NCBI RefSeq assembly: GCF_001657485.1
Contig: NZ_LXFU01000025.1
Span: forward strand, 186,001 to 250,000
Direction of reading: 5' to 3'
DNA length: 64,000 bases
DNA from: Rhizobium sp. WYCCWR10014
Lineage (GTDB): Bacteria; Pseudomonadota; Alphaproteobacteria; Rhizobiales; Rhizobiaceae
This document shows, in pieces, positions 42,921 through 52,799 of the stretch (its first letter is position 1; the number at the start of each line of letters is the position of its first letter). The position numbers and the translations under genes are program-made. The notes beneath the pieces were generated by a model. It was not told where the DNA came from. It ran no database searches and worked only from the letters and a program-made list of their open reading frames with translations.

Positions 42921-44151
42921 GGTCTACCTCCTTGAAGAGTACGTTCTGGTCGGTGAGGTACCGCGCAAAGATCGGCAGGCTGGCGCCGCCGATGGCGCGC
43001 GCCTGCGCGCCGACCGCGCCCTCGATGATTTCGGGCATGACGACACCCTGCAGGTCGAGCTTGGCGGCTTCGTCGATCGTCGCCTGCACCACGCGGCTGC
43101 GCACCCAATCGGGAAAGCCGCCGTCGATCACAGCCGCGCTGAAATCGACGATCGAGGCGGCCGCAACGATCGCCTGCGCCAGCGCCTTGGCGCTATCCTG
43201 GATCCAGGCTTCCATCGGCTCGCCGAAATCCACCCAGCCGTCGGCCGAATACCAGAGCGGCTCGGGATCGATGCCGCGCTCGCGCAGCATGTTTTCGAGC
43301 ACGAAAATCGATGCGATTTCAAGCAGCTGCATCGTCTCGCCGTTCTTGCCGCGCACCGGCAGTGGCCCGATCGCGCCCGCCGTGCCGGTACGGCCGGAAA
43401 AGATCGCCGAATTCAAGACGATGCCGCCGCCGATGAAGGAACCGATGAAGAAATAGACGAAATCCGGATAGGACGGCCCGACGCCGAAGACCAGTTCGGC
43501 GCCGCAGGCGCTGGTCGCATCATTCTGCATGAAGACGGGATGGGAGACGCGTGCGGCGATGTCGGCCTGCAGGTCGATCTCCCGCCAGACCTCCATAGCG
43601 CCGGCCGGCGCCCCCACCTCTTCGGCCCAATTCCAGAGCTCGAAAGGCGCGGCGATGCCGAGGCCGGCAATGCGGCCGCGCTGCTTGTCGTCGAGCCGCT
43701 CTTCGAGTTCCCGGATGCCTGAGGTGACGAAGGCGAGGATTTCATCCGGCAGCGGATAGGCATAGGTCTTATGCAGCTGCATGCGGATGCGGCCGACGAA
43801 ATCCATCAGCACCAGATCGGCGCTGCGCCGGCCCATCTTCAGGCCGAAGGAATAGACGGCGTCGGGATTGATATGCATCGGGATCGACGGCTGGCCGACA
43901 CGGCCGCGCACCGGTTCCCCGCGCGACAGCAGCCCTTCCTTTTCCAGCACCCGCATGATGACGGAGACGGTCTGCGCCGACAGCCCGCTGCGGCGTGCGA
44001 TATCGGCCTTCGATAGCGCGCCGTAGAGACGCACCAGCGACAGCACGAGCCGTTCGTTATAGGCTCGCACCCTGACCTGGTTTGCACCGCCGGCCGGATT
44101 TAGAATTGGTGGCGGGACCGGCGTGTGTTCCGGTCCATCCAAGGACGACAT
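42904..44151 (-). CDS. frcR: ROK family transcriptional regulator of the fructose operon
   Basis: A 415-residue regulator of the NagC/XylR type. Residues about 25-85 are a winged helix (ALSKADIARRSGLSAQTVSV, IMRVLEKEGLLSRGEPVRG); the rest is the ROK sugar-kinase fold (IGSFIGGGIVLNSAIFSGRT) that binds the inducer. GGGAGGAG precedes the ATG. The gene is divergent from frcB over a 229-bp AT-rich intergenic region that contains a GAATTAATAATTC palindrome. The frcR name follows the rhizobial frc cluster layout; it is inferred from context. Confidence 0.85.
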   Translation of the reverse strand: MSSLDGPEHTPVPPPILNPAGGANQVRVRAYNERLVLSLVRLYGALSKADIARRSGLSAQTVSVIMRVLEKEGLLSRGEPVRGRVGQPSIPMHINPDAVYSFGLKMGRRSADLVLMDFVGRIRMQLHKTYAYPLPDEILAFVTSGIRELEERLDDKQRGRIAGLGIAAPFELWNWAEEVGAPAGAMEVWREIDLQADIAARVSHPVFMQNDATSACGAELVFGVGPSYPDFVYFFIGSFIGGGIVLNSAIFSGRTGTAGAIGPLPVRGKNGETMQLLEIASIFVLENMLRERGIDPEPLWYSADGWVDFGEPMEAWIQDSAKALAQAIVAAASIVDFSAAVIDGGFPDWVRSRVVQATIDEAAKLDLQGVVMPEIIEGAVGAQARAIGGASLPIFARYLTDQNVLFKEVDHAERT

Positions 44152-44206
44152 GGCCGCTCCTCCCGATTGTTGGCCTATGCCCTAATTCTATTGAGCATGC
44201 CACATC

Positions 44207-44264
44207 GAATTAATAATTCAATTGGATTTATTTATTGACAAGCCAATTTCTTTTCGCTCTTAAT
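44207..44264 (+). promoter_or_regulatory. Predicted frcB promoter and ROK operator
   Basis: TTGACA (44235-44240) with CTTAAT (44259-44264) at 18-bp spacing makes a promoter about 115 bp before frcB. GAATTAATAATTC (44207-44219) just upstream is a palindrome of the AT-rich type ROK proteins bind. The -10 is weak. Confidence 0.45.
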
Positions 44265-44380
44265 TGCCGTCGTCAAGGGCACGGGACCGCTGGGAGGCAT
44301 TAGCGATCCACGGCGAAGTGTCATATCTTTAAGCTTCCGGCCCCGCAGGGGCGGCGCCGGCAAACTCTGGGAGGAGTTCC

Positions 44381-45400
44381 ATGAAGAAATCTGTTCTCGC
44401 TTTCGGCGCGCTCGCGCTGGGTGTCACCTTTTCCGCTCCTGTGATGGCGGCTGACGTTGCTGCCTGCCTCATCACCAAGACCGACACCAACCCCTTCTTC
44501 GTCAAGATGAAGGAAGGTGCGACCGCTAAGGCCAAGGAACTCGGCGTCTCGCTGAAGTCCTATGCCGGCAAGGTCGACGGTGACAGCGAAAGCCAGGTTG
44601 CCGCGATCGAAAGCTGCATTGCCGACGGCGCAAAGGGCATCCTGATCGCTGCTTCCGACACCAAGGGCATCGTCTCTTCGGTGAAGAAGGCCCGTGATGC
44701 CGGCCTGCTGGTCATCGCTCTCGACACACCGCTCGAGCCGGCCGATGCCGCCGACGCCACCTTCGCCACCGACAACCTGCTCGCCGGCAAGCTGATCGGC
44801 CAGTGGGCCAAGGAAACGATGGGCGACAAGGCCAAGGATGCCAAGGTCGGCTTCCTCGACCTGACCCCGTCGCAGCCGACGGTCGACGTTCTGCGCGACC
44901 AGGGCTTCATGATGGGCTTCGGCATCGATCCGAAGGACCCGAACAAGATCGGCGACGAGGACGATGCTCGTATCGTCGGTCATGACGTGACCAACGGCAA
45001 TGAAGAAGGCGGCCGCAAGGCCATGGAAAACCTTCTCCAGAAGGATCCGAGCATCAACGTCATCCACACGATCAATGAGCCGGCCGCTGTCGGCGCCTAT
45101 CAGGCGCTGAAGGCCGTCGGCATGGAAAAGAACGTGCTGATCGTCTCGGTCGACGGCGGTTGCCCGGGCGTGAAGTCGGTTAAGGAAGGCGTCATCGGCG
45201 CCACCTCGCAGCAATACCCGCTGATGATGGCAGCCCTTGGCGTCGAAGCGATCAAGAAGTTCGCCGACAGCGGTGAAAAGCCGAAGCCGACCGAAGGCAA
45301 GTCCTTCTACGACACCGGCGTCTCGCTCGTCACCGACAAGCCGGTTTCCGGCGTCAAGTCGATCGACACCAAGGAAGGCACGGACAAGTGCTGGGGCTGA
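44381..45400 (+). CDS. frcB: Fructose ABC transporter, periplasmic binding protein
   Basis: A 339-residue solute-binding protein with a signal peptide ([20 protein letters not shown], cleaved near VMAAD). The mature protein is a class I periplasmic fold: [35 protein letters not shown] hinge, [19 protein letters not shown]. It binds fructose (possibly mannose/ribose) in the periplasm and hands it to FrcCA. The gene begins the frcBCAK operon and is preceded by GGGAGGAGTTCC. A hairpin terminator after the stop would raise its level relative to the permease genes. Confidence 0.92.
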   Translation: MKKSVLAFGALALGVTFSAPVMAADVAACLITKTDTNPFFVKMKEGATAKAKELGVSLKSYAGKVDGDSESQVAAIESCIADGAKGILIAASDTKGIVSSVKKARDAGLLVIALDTPLEPADAADATFATDNLLAGKLIGQWAKETMGDKAKDAKVGFLDLTPSQPTVDVLRDQGFMMGFGIDPKDPNKIGDEDDARIVGHDVTNGNEEGGRKAMENLLQKDPSINVIHTINEPAAVGAYQALKAVGMEKNVLIVSVDGGCPGVKSVKEGVIGATSQQYPLMMAALGVEAIKKFADSGEKPKPTEGKSFYDTGVSLVTDKPVSGVKSIDTKEGTDKCWG

Positions 45401-45422
45401 GCCCTGATTGCTGAAAGCAGAC

Positions 45423-45450
45423 CGGCCGGGGCTTGATCCCCGGCCGTTTT
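45423..45450 (+). terminator. Intra-operon hairpin/attenuator between frcB and frcC
   Basis: CGGCCGGGG (45423-45431) and CCCCGGCCG (45438-45446) form a perfect 9-bp stem with loop CTTGAT, followed by TTTTC. It sits 23 bp after the frcB stop and 106 bp before frcC, so partial termination is likely. Confidence 0.75.
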
Positions 45451-45555
45451 CGACGGACGATGTGCCGTCGCCTCACGAACCGGCTAATCAAAGACCGGAT
45501 GGATATCGGTGACGGCCCCCGCGCGAGTTCGGCGCGCGGATGCGGAGGAGGAACC

Positions 45556-46620
45556 ATGACCGGAACACAGGAATTCGAACGTGTCCTCGACGGCAGCGAC
45601 AAGAGCGTTGCCTCCTTCGAGCACGAGAAAGTCTCGCTGATCAAGCGCGCGCAGCATTTTCTCCACTCGACGCCGGCCGCCGTGCCGCTGATCGTGCTGG
45701 TGCTGGCGATCGTCATCTTCGGGATGACGATCGGCGGACGGTTCTTCTCGTCCTATACGCTGACGCTGATCCTGCAGCAGATCGCCATCGTCGGCATTCT
45801 CGGCGCCGCCCAGACGCTGGTCATCCTGACCGCCGGCATCGATCTTTCGATCGGCGTCATCATGGTGATCTCGGCGGTTATCATGGGCAATGTCGCCATC
45901 ACTTACGGCATACCGACGCCGATTGCAGTGGTCGCCGGGCTTGTCGTCGGCGGCCTTTGCGGATTGCTGAACGGCTTCCTCGTCGCCTATATGAAGCTGC
46001 CGCCCTTCATCGTCACGCTCGGCACCTGGAACATCGTCATGGCGACGAATTTCATCTATTCCGCCAATGAGACGATCCGCGATACCGACGTCGACGAAAA
46101 GGCGCCGCTGCTGCATCTTTTCGCCGTGAGCTTCAAGCTCGGCAGCGCCGTGCTGACCCTCGGCGTCATCGCCATGGTGCTGCTCGTCTTGGTGCTCTGG
46201 TATGTCCTCAATCACACCGCCTGGGGCCGGCATGTCTATGCGGTCGGCGACGATCCGGAGGCGGCCAAGCTCTCGGGCATTCAGACCAAGAAGGTGCTGC
46301 TGACCGTTTACGCCATCTCGGGTGTCATTGCCGGATTGGCCGCCTGGGTCTCGATCGGCCGCAACGGCTCGATCTCGCCGTCCTCGGCCGTCACCGATTT
46401 TAACCTCCAGGCGATCACTGCGACTGTCATCGGCGGCATCTCGCTGTTCGGCGGCCGCGGCTCCATTCTCGGTACGCTGTTCGGCGCCATGATCGTCGGC
46501 GTCGTCTCGATGGGCCTCAACATGCTCGGCGCCGACCCGCAATGGAAAGTCCTTTTGACAGGCGTGCTGATCATCGCCGCCGTCGCCATCGATCAGTGGA
46601 TCAGAAAGGTTTCGGTGTAA
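45556..46620 (+). CDS. frcC: Fructose ABC transporter, permease
   Basis: A 354-residue inner-membrane permease of the BPD_transp_2 family with about nine transmembrane helices. AQTLVILTAGIDLSIGVIMV and the later EAAKLSGIQTKKVLLTVYAI are the typical ribose-type permease motifs. A soluble N-terminal stretch (about 40 residues) precedes the first helix. GGAGGAGG lies directly before the ATG at 45556; the open frame reaches 45433 but across the terminator. It lies 2 bp from frcA. Confidence 0.93.
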   Translation: MTGTQEFERVLDGSDKSVASFEHEKVSLIKRAQHFLHSTPAAVPLIVLVLAIVIFGMTIGGRFFSSYTLTLILQQIAIVGILGAAQTLVILTAGIDLSIGVIMVISAVIMGNVAITYGIPTPIAVVAGLVVGGLCGLLNGFLVAYMKLPPFIVTLGTWNIVMATNFIYSANETIRDTDVDEKAPLLHLFAVSFKLGSAVLTLGVIAMVLLVLVLWYVLNHTAWGRHVYAVGDDPEAAKLSGIQTKKVLLTVYAISGVIAGLAAWVSIGRNGSISPSSAVTDFNLQAITATVIGGISLFGGRGSILGTLFGAMIVGVVSMGLNMLGADPQWKVLLTGVLIIAAVAIDQWIRKVSV

Positions 46621-46622
46621 TC

Positions 46623-47405
46623 ATGGCTCGCGAACCCCTTCTCACCGCCCGCGGTCTCGTCAAGCGTTATGGCCGCGTGACCGCGCTCGACAATGCCGAT
46701 TTCGACCTCTATCCGGGTGAAATTCTCGCCGTCATCGGCGATAACGGCGCCGGCAAATCTTCGCTGATCAAGGCGATATCGGGCGCTGTCACCCCGGACG
46801 AGGGGGTGATTACCCTCGAAGGCCGACAGGTGCAGTTCCGCTCGCCGATGGAAGCGCGCGAGGCCGGTATCGAGACCGTCTATCAGAATCTCGCTTTGTC
46901 GCCGGCGCTGTCGATCGCCGACAACATGTTCCTCGGCCGCGAGATCCGCAAACCGGGCGTGCTCGGTTCGATGTTCCGCATGCTCGACCGGCCGGCGATG
47001 GAAAAGCTGGCGCGCAACAAGCTGTCCGAACTCGGCCTGATGACCATCCAGAACATCAACCAGGCGGTGGAGACGCTCTCCGGCGGTCAGCGCCAGGGTG
47101 TTGCGGTCGCCCGTGCGGCCGCCTTCGGCTCGAAGGTCATCATCATGGACGAACCGACGGCAGCGCTTGGTGTCAAGGAAAGCCGCCGCGTGCTGGAACT
47201 GATCCTCGACGTGCGCGCCCGCGGCCTGCCGATCGTGCTGATCTCTCACAACATGCCGCATGTCTTCGAAGTCGCCGACCGGATCCATATCCACCGCCTC
47301 GGCCGGCGGCTGACGGTGATCGATCCGAAGGAATACACCATGTCCGACGCCGTCGCCTTCATGACCGGCGCCAAGGCGGTGCCGACGGAGCCTGTTGCCG
47401 CATGA
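46623..47405 (+). CDS. frcA: Fructose ABC transporter, ATP-binding protein
   Basis: A 260-residue ATPase with Walker A GDNGAGKSS (39-47), the LSGGQRQGV signature near 153 and Walker B VIIMDEPTA near 170. Unlike two-domain RbsA it has a single ATPase domain, which is the FrcA type. It follows frcC by 2 bp and overlaps frcK by 4 bp. Confidence 0.94.
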   Translation: MAREPLLTARGLVKRYGRVTALDNADFDLYPGEILAVIGDNGAGKSSLIKAISGAVTPDEGVITLEGRQVQFRSPMEAREAGIETVYQNLALSPALSIADNMFLGREIRKPGVLGSMFRMLDRPAMEKLARNKLSELGLMTIQNINQAVETLSGGQRQGVAVARAAAFGSKVIIMDEPTAALGVKESRRVLELILDVRARGLPIVLISHNMPHVFEVADRIHIHRLGRRLTVIDPKEYTMSDAVAFMTGAKAVPTEPVAA

Positions 47406-48034
47406 ATGCACGTATCGATGAAATCGCCGGCGCGGTGCTTGATCGCGCCGGCCATTCCAAGCGTTTCCTGGTCGCCATTGCCGGACCGCCGGGTGCCGGC
47501 AAATCGACCATGGCCGACAATCTGGCGGAAGCGCTGAGGGCGAAAGGCGAGAGTGTCGCGGTGCTGCCCATGGATGGGTTCCACATGGACAATGCCATTC
47601 TCATTGAACGCGGCCTGCTTGCCCGCAAGGGCATTCCGGAAACCTTCGATGTGCGTGGCTTCCTGGATATCGTCCGCGCGGTTCGCCCCGCAGATCAGGA
47701 AGTTCTCGTCCCCGTCTTCGACCGCTCGCGCGAGCTTGCGATTGCCTCTGCCCGCCCGATCGCTCCCGGGGATCGTTTCATCATCATCGAAGGCAACTAT
47801 CTGCTCTTCACGCAGGGCAAATGGGCTGAACTCGACGGCATCTTCGACTATACGATCATGCTCGCCCCACCAATCGAGGTGCTGGAAGAGCGCCTTTGGG
47901 ATCGCTGGCGCGGTTACAACCTGACCGAAGAGGCCGCCAACGCCAAGGTCTACGGCAACGACTTGCCGAACGGCCGGCTGATCCTCGAAAACCGCCGCCC
48001 GGCCGATGTGACGCTGGAGATCGCGCTGGCGTGA
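47402..48034 (+). CDS. frcK: Kinase of the fructose operon (P-loop, uridine/pantothenate-kinase-like)
   Basis: A 210-residue P-loop kinase. Walker A GPPGAGKST is at residues 28-36; MDGFHMDN, GNYLLFTQG and LEERLWDRWRGYNLT are motifs of the phosphoribulokinase/uridine kinase fold. The gene overlaps frcA by ATGA, so it is translationally coupled. In rhizobial frc operons the corresponding gene is called frcK; the substrate, presumably fructose or a related sugar, is not proved. Confidence 0.88.
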   Translation: MNARIDEIAGAVLDRAGHSKRFLVAIAGPPGAGKSTMADNLAEALRAKGESVAVLPMDGFHMDNAILIERGLLARKGIPETFDVRGFLDIVRAVRPADQEVLVPVFDRSRELAIASARPIAPGDRFIIIEGNYLLFTQGKWAELDGIFDYTIMLAPPIEVLEERLWDRWRGYNLTEEAANAKVYGNDLPNGRLILENRRPADVTLEIALA

Positions 48035-48106
48035 TGCCGCAGCGATTGTTTTCATGTAAAAGATAGTGCTATCGAGACGGCAGACGCATCGCTTCGGAGG
48101 CCTGCC

Positions 48107-49153
48107 ATGCAATCGATCACCATCCGCCGTCCTGATGACTGGCACCTGCATCTGCGCGACGGCGCTATGCTGGAAGGCGTGATCGCCGATACGAGCCGCA
48201 CCTTCGCCCGCGCCATCATCATGCCCAATCTCGTGCCGCCCGTCGTCACCACCACTGACGCCAAGGCCTATCGCGAGCGCATCCTCAAGGCCTTGCCGGA
48301 GGGCCATCGCTTCCAGCCGCTAATGACGCTTTATCTGACCGAACATACCAGCCCCGATGACGTGGAGGAGGGGAAGAACAGCGGCCTCATCACCGCCGTG
48401 AAGCTTTATCCCGCCGGCGCCACGACCAATTCGCATGGCGGCGTCCGCGACATGGAAAAGGCGATGCCGGTGCTGGAGCGCATGGCGAAGATCGGCCTGC
48501 CGCTCTGCGTCCATGGCGAGGTGACGACGCCGGAGGTCGATATATTCGACCGCGAGGCGGTCTTCATCGAGACCGTGCTCGATCCGCTGCGGCAGCGCCT
48601 GCCGGAGCTGAAGGTGACGATGGAGCATGTGACGACCGCAGATGGCGTCGATTACATCAAGGCGGCCAAGGGCAACCTCGCCGGCTCGATCACCACCCAC
48701 CATCTGATCATCAACCGCAACGCCATCCTCGTCGGCGGCATCCGCCCGCATTATTATTGCCTGCCGGTCGCCAAGCGCGAAAACCACCGGCTGGCCTTGC
48801 GTGCGGCGGCCGTCACCGGTGACGCCCGCTTCTTCCTCGGCACGGATTCCGCCCCGCATGTCGATCCGCTGAAGGAATGCGCCTGCGGCTGCGCCGGCAT
48901 CTATACCTCGGTCAATACGATGAGTTGTCTCGCCCATGTCTTCGAACAGGAGGGCGCGCTGGAGCGGCTCGAAGCCTTCGTGTCGCTGAACGGGCCGGCC
49001 TGGTACGGGCTTCCGCCGAACGAGGAGCGCATCACCCTGTCGAGGCAGGCCGAGCCGGTCGTCTTTCCCGCGAGGATTGAAACCGGCGCCGGTCCAGTGA
49101 CGGTGTTCGATCCGATGTTTCCCCTGCATTGGCAGGTGGTGCAGCAGGCGTAA
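48107..49153 (+). CDS. pyrC: Dihydroorotase
   Basis: A 348-residue class II dihydroorotase of pyrimidine synthesis: converts carbamoyl aspartate to dihydroorotate. The metal-binding H-x-H is [11 protein letters not shown] (His13, His15), the carbamylated Lys is in [15 protein letters not shown], and further His lie in CVHGEVT and TMEHVTT, with the catalytic Asp in [16 protein letters not shown] precedes the ATG. It is monocistronic; pyrE lies about 4.4 kb downstream in the same direction. Confidence 0.96.
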   Translation: MQSITIRRPDDWHLHLRDGAMLEGVIADTSRTFARAIIMPNLVPPVVTTTDAKAYRERILKALPEGHRFQPLMTLYLTEHTSPDDVEEGKNSGLITAVKLYPAGATTNSHGGVRDMEKAMPVLERMAKIGLPLCVHGEVTTPEVDIFDREAVFIETVLDPLRQRLPELKVTMEHVTTADGVDYIKAAKGNLAGSITTHHLIINRNAILVGGIRPHYYCLPVAKRENHRLALRAAAVTGDARFFLGTDSAPHVDPLKECACGCAGIYTSVNTMSCLAHVFEQEGALERLEAFVSLNGPAWYGLPPNEERITLSRQAEPVVFPARIETGAGPVTVFDPMFPLHWQVVQQA

Positions 49154-49326
49154 GCTTTCAGATTTCAATTTTAAATAGAATATTCATCTTAAATTTCGGC
49201 GCGACGTTAAACGCGTAACATTTGTATTGTGCGGTGCATCATTTGTTAACGGATGCATAAGACATTCCTCCTCGCGGACCCACAAGCTGCCATTCGAAGC
49301 GACAATAGCTGCGGAGACTGAAAAGC

Positions 49327-50505
49327 ATGATGCTTGACTATAACTCCCTCCTGTTGGCGCTCGGCGTCTCCGCGGCCTGCCTTGCGGTGACGCTGATGGG
49401 CAGCTGGCTTGTCCGTCGCTCGGAAACCGTGTTGCTCACCGCCACCGTCGGCCTTGTCCTCGTCGTCAGCGGCATTTTCGTCTACAGCGCCTATGTCAAT
49501 ACGCCGGAGACATGGCTCGGCGTCGCCAATTTCGTACTGTTTCATGCCGGTTTTGCCACCATCTGGGGCGCCGGCAAACAATTCCTCACCGGCCGGGTGT
49601 CTCTCCTCGCCATCGCGATCCGCGCGCTTGCGGCGATGGTCCTCTCCATCGTGCCGATGCTGTCGGGCTATGACGGGCTGGCCTTCATCGCCGACAATCT
49701 CGCCATCGCCCTTTTGCTCTTTGCCACGGCCCGGCAATATTGGCTCGCCCGTGCCGAAGCACCGGCGCCGCTCCTTGGCATTACCGCGCTCTATACGCTG
49801 ACGGCGATCTCCTTCGTTCTCTGCGCCGCGGTGCTGATTTCAGACGGCAAGCTGGTGCTCGGCAAAGCCCCCAGCAACTGGGCCGAAGATCTGAGCCTTG
49901 CCGTCTGCATCGCCGGCATGACCGGGATCGGTGCGCTGTCGCTGGCGCTGCATCAATGGCGGCTCGCTGCTCGCCATCGTCTCGATGCGATCACCGATCC
50001 GCTGACCGGCCTGCTCAACCGCCGCGCACTCTTCGACCAATACGGCGCGCGCCCGATGGGAACGACCACCGCCGTCATCGTCTTCGATATCGATCACTTC
50101 AAATCCGTCAACGATCGCTTCGGCCATGCCGCCGGCGACCGCGTGCTCAATGTCTTTGCCGGCGAACTTTCGGCGCATTGCCGCACCGGCGACACCGCTG
50201 CCCGGCTCGGCGGCGAGGAATTCGTACTGGTGCTGAAGGAGATCATGCCCGGCCGGGCGGAACTCACGGCCGAGCGCATCCGCCGGGCATTCGAGGCGCG
50301 CGAGATCCATATCGATGACGAGGTGCTGACATGCACGGTCAGCGTCGGTGTCGCCCCCGGACGTTCGAAGAGCTTGGATTTCGACACCATGCTGAGTGCC
50401 GCCGACAAGGCGCTCTATGTCGCCAAACGCGCCGGCCGCAACCGGGTCGAGCTTGCCAGCTACCTCAAGGCGGTTCCGGTCGAGGCAACGCGCACCGCGT
50501 CTTGA
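49327..50505 (+). CDS. Membrane diguanylate cyclase (GGDEF)
   Basis: A 392-residue protein with six or so N-terminal helices (LLLALGVSAACLAVTLMGSW to about residue 210) and a C-terminal GGDEF domain. LTGLLNRRALFDQYG opens the domain and RLGGEEFVLVLKE is an active-type GGEEF motif. The upstream I-site (RxxD) reads RAEL...ERIRR and is not clearly present, so product inhibition may be absent. Two adjacent ATG codons open the frame. It would make c-di-GMP at the membrane; no signal can be named. Confidence 0.9.
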   Translation: MMLDYNSLLLALGVSAACLAVTLMGSWLVRRSETVLLTATVGLVLVVSGIFVYSAYVNTPETWLGVANFVLFHAGFATIWGAGKQFLTGRVSLLAIAIRALAAMVLSIVPMLSGYDGLAFIADNLAIALLLFATARQYWLARAEAPAPLLGITALYTLTAISFVLCAAVLISDGKLVLGKAPSNWAEDLSLAVCIAGMTGIGALSLALHQWRLAARHRLDAITDPLTGLLNRRALFDQYGARPMGTTTAVIVFDIDHFKSVNDRFGHAAGDRVLNVFAGELSAHCRTGDTAARLGGEEFVLVLKEIMPGRAELTAERIRRAFEAREIHIDDEVLTCTVSVGVAPGRSKSLDFDTMLSAADKALYVAKRAGRNRVELASYLKAVPVEATRTAS

Positions 50506-50695
50506 TTCCTGACCGACCCTCTCATATTATCGCCGTCGGCCGGATGCGGCCAGCCGCCCCGCGACGCTTCTGCGTTATGGTGAATGCATCCAGACAACAT
50601 CCTTCACATCCCTTGCCGTTTGGCGATCGATGGCGAACGGGTCAGCAGACGCGGGCACTGATCTTCCTGTTTGCCGCCAACGGAAGGATGACATC

Positions 50696-51232
50696 ATGCG
50701 CGATTTTCGCGATGCCAAGCTCCTGGCAAAGACATTGCGGCAGGCCCTCGCCGACCGCGACATTTCGCTCACCCACAGCGAGACGCTCGAAATCGTTGCC
50801 CGGCAATTCGGGCTCGATCAATGGAATATTCTCTCGGCCAAGATAGAGGAGGCGGGCGCCTCCCGCTCCGTCATCGGCATCGAGCCGCCGATGCCGATCT
50901 TCCGCATCTTCTCGGTCGAAAAAGCCATGGAATTCTATTGCGGCTTTCTCGGCTTCCGTCTCGATTGGGAACACCGCTTCGGCGAAAACTTCCCGCTCTA
51001 TTGCCAGGTCTCGCGTGACGGCATGGCGCTGCACCTCAGCGAACATTCCGGCGATGCCAGCCCCGGCGCCAAGGCCTTCGTTCGCGTCGCCAATGTCCGG
51101 GCCTATCACGCCGAACTCTCAGGCAAGGACTATCGCTATATGAAGCCGGGCGTCGAGGAAGCGCCGTGGGGACTGGAGATGACCGTCACCGACCCCTTCA
51201 GCAACCGCATCGTCTTTTGCGAGCAGACGTAG
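50696..51232 (+). CDS. Glyoxalase/bleomycin-resistance superfamily protein
   Basis: A 178-residue protein. Residues 1-50 form an extra N-terminal helical region (RDFRDAKLLAKTLRQALADR, LEIVARQFGLDQWNILS), and about 60-175 is a glyoxalase fold: PIFRIFSVEKAMEFYCGFLG, FRLDWEHRFG, ALHLSEHSGDASPGAKAFVR and WGLEMTVTDPFSNRIVFCE. Conserved His and Glu can bind metal. GGAAGG precedes the ATG at 50696. The substrate is unknown. Confidence 0.85.
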   Translation: MRDFRDAKLLAKTLRQALADRDISLTHSETLEIVARQFGLDQWNILSAKIEEAGASRSVIGIEPPMPIFRIFSVEKAMEFYCGFLGFRLDWEHRFGENFPLYCQVSRDGMALHLSEHSGDASPGAKAFVRVANVRAYHAELSGKDYRYMKPGVEEAPWGLEMTVTDPFSNRIVFCEQT

Positions 51233-51299
51233 ACGGTGAACTTCTCTTTCGCCATGCTCCGGCTTGCCCCACAGTCGTCTGGTTCACGCGGATAGCTGT

Positions 51300-51401
51300 C
51301 CCTCACCCTAACCCTCTCCCCGTAAACGGGGCGAGGGGACGTGCCCCTGCGAGAGGTTGGTGGGGGGAACAGAGAGGTTGCGGCATATCCCTTCTAGGCC
51401 C
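51300..51401 (+). repeat. RIME-like intergenic mosaic repeat, copy 2 (3' truncated)
   Basis: Begins CCCTCACCCTAACCCTCTCC, with hairpin CCCCGTAAACGGGG and GTGCCCCTGCGAGAG, but the second half stops near TTCTAGGCCCCGC without the usual GCCGGATGAGGGG end. Truncated copy of the element at 32478. Confidence 0.75.
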
Positions 51402-51411
51402 CGCTTGCTTC

Positions 51412-51894
51412 TCAGACGATCATCAACGCCCGGACGAAGGCGACTGAGGCGAGTAGCGAGGCGATGGTCCGCACATGGTTCCACCACGTCCAGTCCCTGA
51501 CATAGCTGGTCCAGAGCTGAACCGCTTCCGGCCCGTTGCCGGCGACCTTCGCTAGCGCATCGTTCATCGGCACGTTGAAGATGATGGTCGAGACGAAGGA
51601 GGCGAAGACATAGAGGGCTGCTCCGGCCAGCATCAGAAAAGATGCCCCGCCGCGCCAGTCGATCAGGGCGAGCACGGCGATGACGAGGCAGAGGATCGCC
51701 GTCGGCACGAAGAGGCACATGAAGGGAGAGCGGACGATCGTCACGTTGATCGAGTTCATCGCCGCGATGCCTTGCTCTGCCGGAATCCGCGAGAAGGCGG
51801 TCATGATGAAGGTCGAGAAGGCGAAGAAGATGCCGGCGACAAGGCCGCTGCCGATCGCCGCCGCCACGAGGGAGAGGATGAGAATGATCTGCAT
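51412..51894 (-). CDS. DUF1772 membrane protein
   Basis: A 160-residue protein with four hydrophobic helices, starting MQIILILSLVAAAIGSGLVA and with NVTIVRSPFMCLFVPTAILC and FASFVSTIIFNVPMNDALAK. The NxPxNxxL-like motif and the four-helix layout match DUF1772. It lies 2 bp after the stop of the NmrA-like gene, so the pair is translationally coupled; an in-frame ATG at 51909 would overlap it. Function unknown. Confidence 0.8.
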   Translation of the reverse strand: MQIILILSLVAAAIGSGLVAGIFFAFSTFIMTAFSRIPAEQGIAAMNSINVTIVRSPFMCLFVPTAILCLVIAVLALIDWRGGASFLMLAGAALYVFASFVSTIIFNVPMNDALAKVAGNGPEAVQLWTSYVRDWTWWNHVRTIASLLASVAFVRALMIV

Positions 51895-51896
51895 GG

Positions 51897-52721
51897 TCAG
51901 GCGCTCCATAGTCCGGTTGCCGCGGTCCGGCGGGCATATTCGCTGAAATCGGTGGCGGGACGGCCAAGAATTTCGGCGACACCGCCCATCACGTTGGAAT
52001 TGCGCCCATCGAGCACCTGGCCGAAGAGCTCCTCCAGAAGATCGATCAGGCCCTGCGGCAGGCCGGCCGCCGCAAGTCCGCCGGTGAAATCCGCCATCGA
52101 CACCTGCTGATATTCGATCGGCCGCCCGGCGGCCTGAGCGATCTCGGCGACCGCCTGGCGGAATGTCAGCGCCCGCGGGCCGGTCAGTTCGTAGGTCTTG
52201 TTGCGGTGGCGCGGGTCGGTCAAGGCGGCGACGGCGGCATCGGCAATGTCGTCGGCATCAATGAAAGGTTCGCCGATCTCGCCCGCCGGCAATTGCAGCC
52301 GGCCGCCAATGATCTGCTCGACAAAGGCGCCCTCGCTGAAATTCTGGCAGAACCAGGAGGCGCGCAGGATGGTGGTGTTTATGCCGGAAGCTTTCAGCGC
52401 CGCTTCGCTCCGCTGCGCGCCCTCTTCGCCGCGGCCGGAAAGCAGCACGATATGCTCAAGGCCGCATTCCCTGGCGACCTTGGCGAGCGCTTCGATCGCT
52501 TCCGCCGCCCAGGCGACGGAAAGGTCCGGCTGGAAGGCGACATAGGCGCTCGATGCGCCGTCAAGCGCCGCGCGCCAGCTCGACCTGTCCTCCCAGTCGA
52601 AGGGCCGTGCGCTGGAGCGCGATGCCGCGCGAACGGTGAGGCCGCGCTCTTCCAGACGCTTGATGATGCGCCCGCCGGTCTTTCCCGATCCACCGACGAG
52701 GACGATTTCGGAAGTCTGCAT
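51897..52721 (-). CDS. NmrA-like NAD(P)-binding protein
   Basis: A 274-residue atypical SDR of the NmrA/HSCARG group. IVLVGGSGKTGGRIIKRLEE is the GxxGxxG cofactor motif; HIVLLSGRGEEG and TTILRASWFCQNFSEGAF are typical of the group, and the YxxxK of classical SDRs is absent. It may be a redox sensor or reductase. It is divergent from the TetR at 52821 across a dyad-rich 99-bp region, and is probably repressed by it. Confidence 0.85.
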   Translation of the reverse strand: MQTSEIVLVGGSGKTGGRIIKRLEERGLTVRAASRSSARPFDWEDRSSWRAALDGASSAYVAFQPDLSVAWAAEAIEALAKVARECGLEHIVLLSGRGEEGAQRSEAALKASGINTTILRASWFCQNFSEGAFVEQIIGGRLQLPAGEIGEPFIDADDIADAAVAALTDPRHRNKTYELTGPRALTFRQAVAEIAQAAGRPIEYQQVSMADFTGGLAAAGLPQGLIDLLEELFGQVLDGRNSNVMGGVAEILGRPATDFSEYARRTAATGLWSA

Positions 52722-52741
52722 GTCAAAACTCCTCCAAACCT

Positions 52742-52799
52742 ACAAACAAGAGAAACTCTCTCATTTGCAAAATGAGATAATCTCTCTTATTTTGTTTGT
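52742..52799. promoter_or_regulatory. Nested dyads between NmrA-like and TetR genes
   Basis: CTCATTT/AAATGAG (52760-52776, 7-bp arms, 3-bp centre) lies inside an outer pair ACAAACAAGAGA (52742-52753) with TCTCTTATTTTGTTTGT (52782-52798). This is a plausible TetR operator that also covers both promoters; the region is unusually AT-rich. Confidence 0.6.
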
